This document shows positions 4,842 to 7,404 of a stretch of 7,404 bases of DNA, piece by piece. Source of the DNA: DATESZ01 sp035283845. Its GTDB lineage: Bacteria; Desulfobacterota; Syntrophia; Syntrophales; JACQWR01. A program made the translations under genes and the position numbers. Under the pieces are notes generated by a model, which was not told the DNA's origin, did no database searches, and saw nothing but the letters and a program-made list of their open reading frames with translations. The first letter of the stretch is position 1, and the number at the start of each line of letters is the position of its first letter. The stretch is from positions 1-7,404 of the forward strand of contig DATESZ010000007.1 in the NCBI GenBank assembly GCA_035283845.1. The letters run 5' to 3'.

Positions 4842-7208
4842 TTAACCGATGATAGCGTTCAAGATGGAAAGAGCGCCCTCCTTGGCTGTGGTCCCTACTT
4901 CCAACGTTGGCCCTACACAGGACGGGCAGCCGCTGGTGCAGGGACAAATCGCTATGAGCCGACGCGCCCGTTCAAGGAGATTATTGTGCTCCCGGAAGAG
5001 AAGTTCGGAAAAACCTATGCCTCCAGGATAGGCGTCGAAAAGGAAAATGGTGGGATCGAAGGCGTCGGTCAATGCTGGACCTCCCGACGAAGGACTTTCG
5101 GTAATATGCCGCCAATCTTTACCAGAACGAACAAACCAATCGCCGCTTTTATCGCCGATGCAATGGTCAATATCGTGCGGATCCGACATCAGGATGATTG
5201 CAGCCAGGTGATGAAGACAATAGGCCAGTCCGGAAAGGGCGTCAATGATCTGTTCTCGGGTAAAGGGGAGAGTTTCCAGCAGGTCTTTGGGGATCATGAA
5301 CCAGTAGCTCGTTGTGTGCATGTCCTTCTCCGGGAGATTGACATCGCCATAACCGAGGTTTTCCACCGTGTAGAACTTTATTTTTTTGTACCCAACCACC
5401 TTGCGCACGACCTGCACTTCCCCGTGCTCTACAATGATGCTTCCTTGTTTTTTGTTTTCAAAGCCATCGATGACCCGCACATTTGTGTAGGTCATGGCAT
5501 CGGTGTAATAGTCCACATCAACCTTCCGGACATAGGCCTTCTTACGCTCCAGATCGAGCATGTCGACGTGGTAGGATTCCGATTCCACCATATAAATCGC
5601 TCCTTCATGAACACTCGTGAAGGCGCTGTCCCAGTCGACTTCGGCGATCGTCCGGGGATTGCCCTTGTCCGTTGTATCAATCACGACGACATTTTCGGGG
5701 TTGATACTTCGGAGGCTTACCTCATCAGCAGGATAACTCTCGGCAGACCAATGCCATCGTTCATCGACGCGGTGGAGGACTCCTTTTTCCTCAAGATATT
5801 GCAAAAGTTCCTCAATATTTTCCTTGCCAAAAGATTCACCTTGCTCGAAGGGAAGTTCAAAGGCGGCGCTTTTGATATGGTGCAGCAGGATAAGAAGATT
5901 ATCGGGATTGATCCGGCAATGTTCCGGAGAGGTGGAGAAAAAGTAGTCCGGGTTTTCAACGACGAACTGATCCAATGGAGAACTTCTGGCTATAAGGAGG
6001 GCGACGCTTTCTCCTGATCGCCGGCCGGCACGGCCTGCCTGCTGCCAGGTGCTTGCGATGGAGCCTGGATAACCGGCCATGATACATGCTTCCAAGTCGC
6101 CGATGTCGATCCCAAGCTCCAGGGCATTGGTACTCACCACGCCGATGACCTCCCGGTTCCGCAATCCCGCTTCTATCTGGCGGCGCAGATTGGGTAGATA
6201 TCCACCCCGGTAGCCTGTGACGAAATGATCCTTGAGTGGCCTCGTCTTGGCGAAGCGGTCTTTCAGGTAGCGTGTCAGGACTTCCACATTCAAGCGGCTG
6301 GTGGCAAAGATGATCGTCTGGATGTCGTTTTCGATAAGCTGACCAGCCAGATGGCGTGACGTCGTCATTGGCGATTGTCGAATTCCCAACTCACGATTCA
6401 CAATGGGGGGGTTATAGAGAATAAAAGTTTTAGCAGCGGTTGGCGCACCGCTTTCAGAAATTAGGCTCATAGAGCGACCGATGAGATTCTCTGCGTGATC
6501 CCTGGGATTTGCTACAGTGGCGGAACAGCAGATAAAAACAGGGTATTGTCCATAGAAACGGCAGATGCGGATCAGCCGCCTCATGACGTTGGCCATGTGG
6601 GAGCCGAATATTCCCCGGTAGACGTGGAGTTCGTCGATGATAACGTATTTCAGATTGGCAAAGAGTTTCTGCCACTTTGTATGATGAGGTAATATCCCCG
6701 CATGCAGCATGTCGGGATTCGTGACGACCACGTGCCCCTGTTTTCTAATTGCCTGACGGGCGTCATCTGGAGTATCGCCATCATAGGTATATGTTTTGAT
6801 ATCAGCTTTTAGCCCTGTAATCAGGCTTTGGATTTCATGCATCTGGTCCTGAGCGAGTGCCTTGGTTGGAAAGAGATAGAGGGCACGTGTTTCAGGTTTC
6901 TCAAGAATTTCCTGTAGGACAGGAATGTTGTAACAAAGTGTTTTGCCGCTTGCCGTCGGGGTGATGAGGACGGTGTCCTGTCCCTCCCTGATCAGGCGGA
7001 CGGCTTCCGCCTGATGACTGTAAAGATGTTCAATGCCGCGCTGGCGCAACAAGGCAGCGATGCGCTCGTCGAGCCAAGCGGGGAAGGAGTCAAAACGGCC
7101 GCTGAACTCTGGAATACATCTCCACGCATGCACATTTTCCATGAAACGACGGTTATTTCCCAGGCGTACCAGCCATTCTTTAAGGGTCAATTTTGCCATA
7201 AAAGACAT
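4842..7208 (-). CDS. mrfA: MrfA/YprA-type superfamily 2 DNA helicase with C-terminal four-cysteine zinc site
   Basis: A 788-residue ATP-driven helicase; B. subtilis MrfA (YprA) is of similar size. Domain 1 has the Q-like block LYSHQAEAV (62-70), Walker A TPTASGKT (83-90), PTKALAQDQ (114-122), motif II DELH (192-195) and SAT (229-231). Domain 2 has IIFATSRLNVE (299-309), STNALELGIDIG (359-370) and QQAGRAGRR (389-397). The C-terminal DUF1998-type region contains DAYPGGIGFSE (725-735) and the zinc site Cys755, Cys757, Cys761, Cys764 (C-x-C-x3-C-x2-C). With MrfB it is expected to unwind DNA at adducts or crosslinks for excision. The start is slightly uncertain: GGAG lies only three bases before the ATG at 7208, while a second ATG at 7199 is 12 bases away. 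Both keep all motifs. It leads a two-gene cluster with mrfB. A related COG1205 helicase of other function is possible, but the adjacent nuclease argues for MrfA. Confidence 0.9.
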   Translation of the reverse strand: MSFMAKLTLKEWLVRLGNNRRFMENVHAWRCIPEFSGRFDSFPAWLDERIAALLRQRGIEHLYSHQAEAVRLIREGQDTVLITPTASGKTLCYNIPVLQEILEKPETRALYLFPTKALAQDQMHEIQSLITGLKADIKTYTYDGDTPDDARQAIRKQGHVVVTNPDMLHAGILPHHTKWQKLFANLKYVIIDELHVYRGIFGSHMANVMRRLIRICRFYGQYPVFICCSATVANPRDHAENLIGRSMSLISESGAPTAAKTFILYNPPIVNRELGIRQSPMTTSRHLAGQLIENDIQTIIFATSRLNVEVLTRYLKDRFAKTRPLKDHFVTGYRGGYLPNLRRQIEAGLRNREVIGVVSTNALELGIDIGDLEACIMAGYPGSIASTWQQAGRAGRRSGESVALLIARSSPLDQFVVENPDYFFSTSPEHCRINPDNLLILLHHIKSAAFELPFEQGESFGKENIEELLQYLEEKGVLHRVDERWHWSAESYPADEVSLRSINPENVVVIDTTDKGNPRTIAEVDWDSAFTSVHEGAIYMVESESYHVDMLDLERKKAYVRKVDVDYYTDAMTYTNVRVIDGFENKKQGSIIVEHGEVQVVRKVVGYKKIKFYTVENLGYGDVNLPEKDMHTTSYWFMIPKDLLETLPFTREQIIDALSGLAYCLHHLAAIILMSDPHDIDHCIGDKSGDWFVRSGKDWRHITESPSSGGPALTDAFDPTIFLFDAYPGGIGFSELLFREHNNLLERARRLIAICPCTSGCPSCVGPTLEVGTTAKEGALSILNAIIG

Positions 7209-7223
7209 ATGCTCCGTGGTGAT

Positions 7224-7257
7224 GAACGAGTAACATTATTATAAAACCGTCTCGTTC
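7224..7257. repeat. Inverted repeat centred on the mrfA -10 candidate (possible operator)
   Basis: GAACGAG (7224-7230) and CTCGTTC (7251-7257) are perfect 7-base inverted arms 20 bases apart. Their dyad centre coincides with the centre of the TATAAT at 7238-7243. A dimeric repressor bound there would cover the promoter. I recognise no known operator (it is not a familiar LexA box), so the role is inferred from geometry. Confidence 0.35.
7238..7243 (-). promoter_or_regulatory. Candidate -10 element of the mrfA-mrfB transcript
   Basis: The minus strand reads TATAAT 29 bases before the mrfA ATG, which would give a leader of roughly 20-25 bases. The hexamer 17 bases upstream (GATGGG) is not a good -35, so activation or another sigma factor would be needed if it is used. 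Confidence 0.35.
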
Positions 7258-7404
7258 TTTCCCATCTTTCACTCGAAAATGCACCTTTAAATTATTGTAT
7301 TCATTACCTGTCGCAAAAATTCCTAATGGTTCACAGGTGGCCGGATAGATTGTAAAAATTTCACTCGCGTGCTCGTGGCAACATTGCTTTGTTCTTAAAT
7401 CCAG
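7258..7404. other. AT-rich non-coding region upstream of mrfA
   Basis: There is no convincing gene in these 147 bases up to the window edge. The 9-mer TTTCACTCG occurs twice on the plus strand, at 7267-7275 and 7359-7367, and shares the CTCG core of the inverted repeat next to mrfA. Minus-strand TACAAT hexamers at 7294-7299 and 7349-7354 lack matching -35 elements. Confidence 0.3.

Noticed and set aside
4823..4843. GCCC/GGGC hairpin followed by T5 on the plus strand between mrfA and mrfB
   Set aside because: Only four base pairs with an eight-base loop, and it faces the strand that carries no gene here. It would not end the minus-strand transcript.
4833..6017. 394-codon open frame on the plus strand
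   Set aside because: It lies wholly antisense to the helicase gene, which carries every expected motif. The plus-strand product has no recognisable domain and no ribosome binding site, so it is a by-product of the helicase codon pattern.
1..7404. CRISPR arrays, tRNA or rRNA genes, intact transposase or integrase genes
   Set aside because: I saw no regularly spaced repeats, cloverleaf-like segments with a tRNA T-loop signature, conserved rRNA stretches, or transposase-like proteins in any frame.

Overview
The window looks like chromosomal DNA from an anaerobic or facultative bacterium with a mixed, moderate GC content. A Desulfobacterota/deltaproteobacterial source fits the gene mix (a UbiD-type decarboxylase beside a PaaK-type CoA ligase, a radical SAM remnant, and a YprA/YprB-type repair pair). 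That assignment is inference only: there is no rRNA or other phylogenetic marker here.

Left half, plus strand. After a G-rich repeat-like stretch at the left edge comes a complete UbiD-family prenyl-FMN (de)carboxylase gene (94-1530). A complete phenylacetate-CoA ligase (PaaK)-like adenylating enzyme (1564-2907) follows after 33 bases, so the two are very probably one transcript. Together they could move a carboxyl group on or off an aromatic or similar unsaturated substrate and join the resulting acid to CoA. The substrate cannot be read from sequence. A weak hairpin with a T7 run follows the ligase gene. Next is the front third of a radical SAM enzyme (from 2996), whose homology stops near 3358 and gives way to an unrelated tail containing an imperfect inverted repeat. 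It is best read as a truncated remnant.

Right half, minus strand. A two-gene cluster reads leftward. First is a complete DEAD/DEAH-like superfamily 2 helicase with a C-terminal four-cysteine zinc site (7208-4842), matching YprA/MrfA. Then, 58 bases on, comes a DEDD-type RNase H-fold exonuclease with a TPR-like tail (4783-3488), matching YprB/MrfB. In Bacillus subtilis the MrfA/MrfB pair repairs mitomycin-type DNA damage independently of UvrABC. This cluster converges on the truncated radical SAM gene, and no strong terminator lies between them. The last 196 bases, upstream of the helicase gene, hold a candidate promoter at the centre of an inverted repeat.

The two halves have no evident functional link. 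The most interesting points are the UbiD/ligase pair (including a replaced metal-ligand histidine in UbiD and a sharp codon-use difference between the two genes), the radical SAM breakpoint, and an apparent MrfAB repair module outside Firmicutes. I see no tRNA, rRNA, CRISPR array or intact mobile element.
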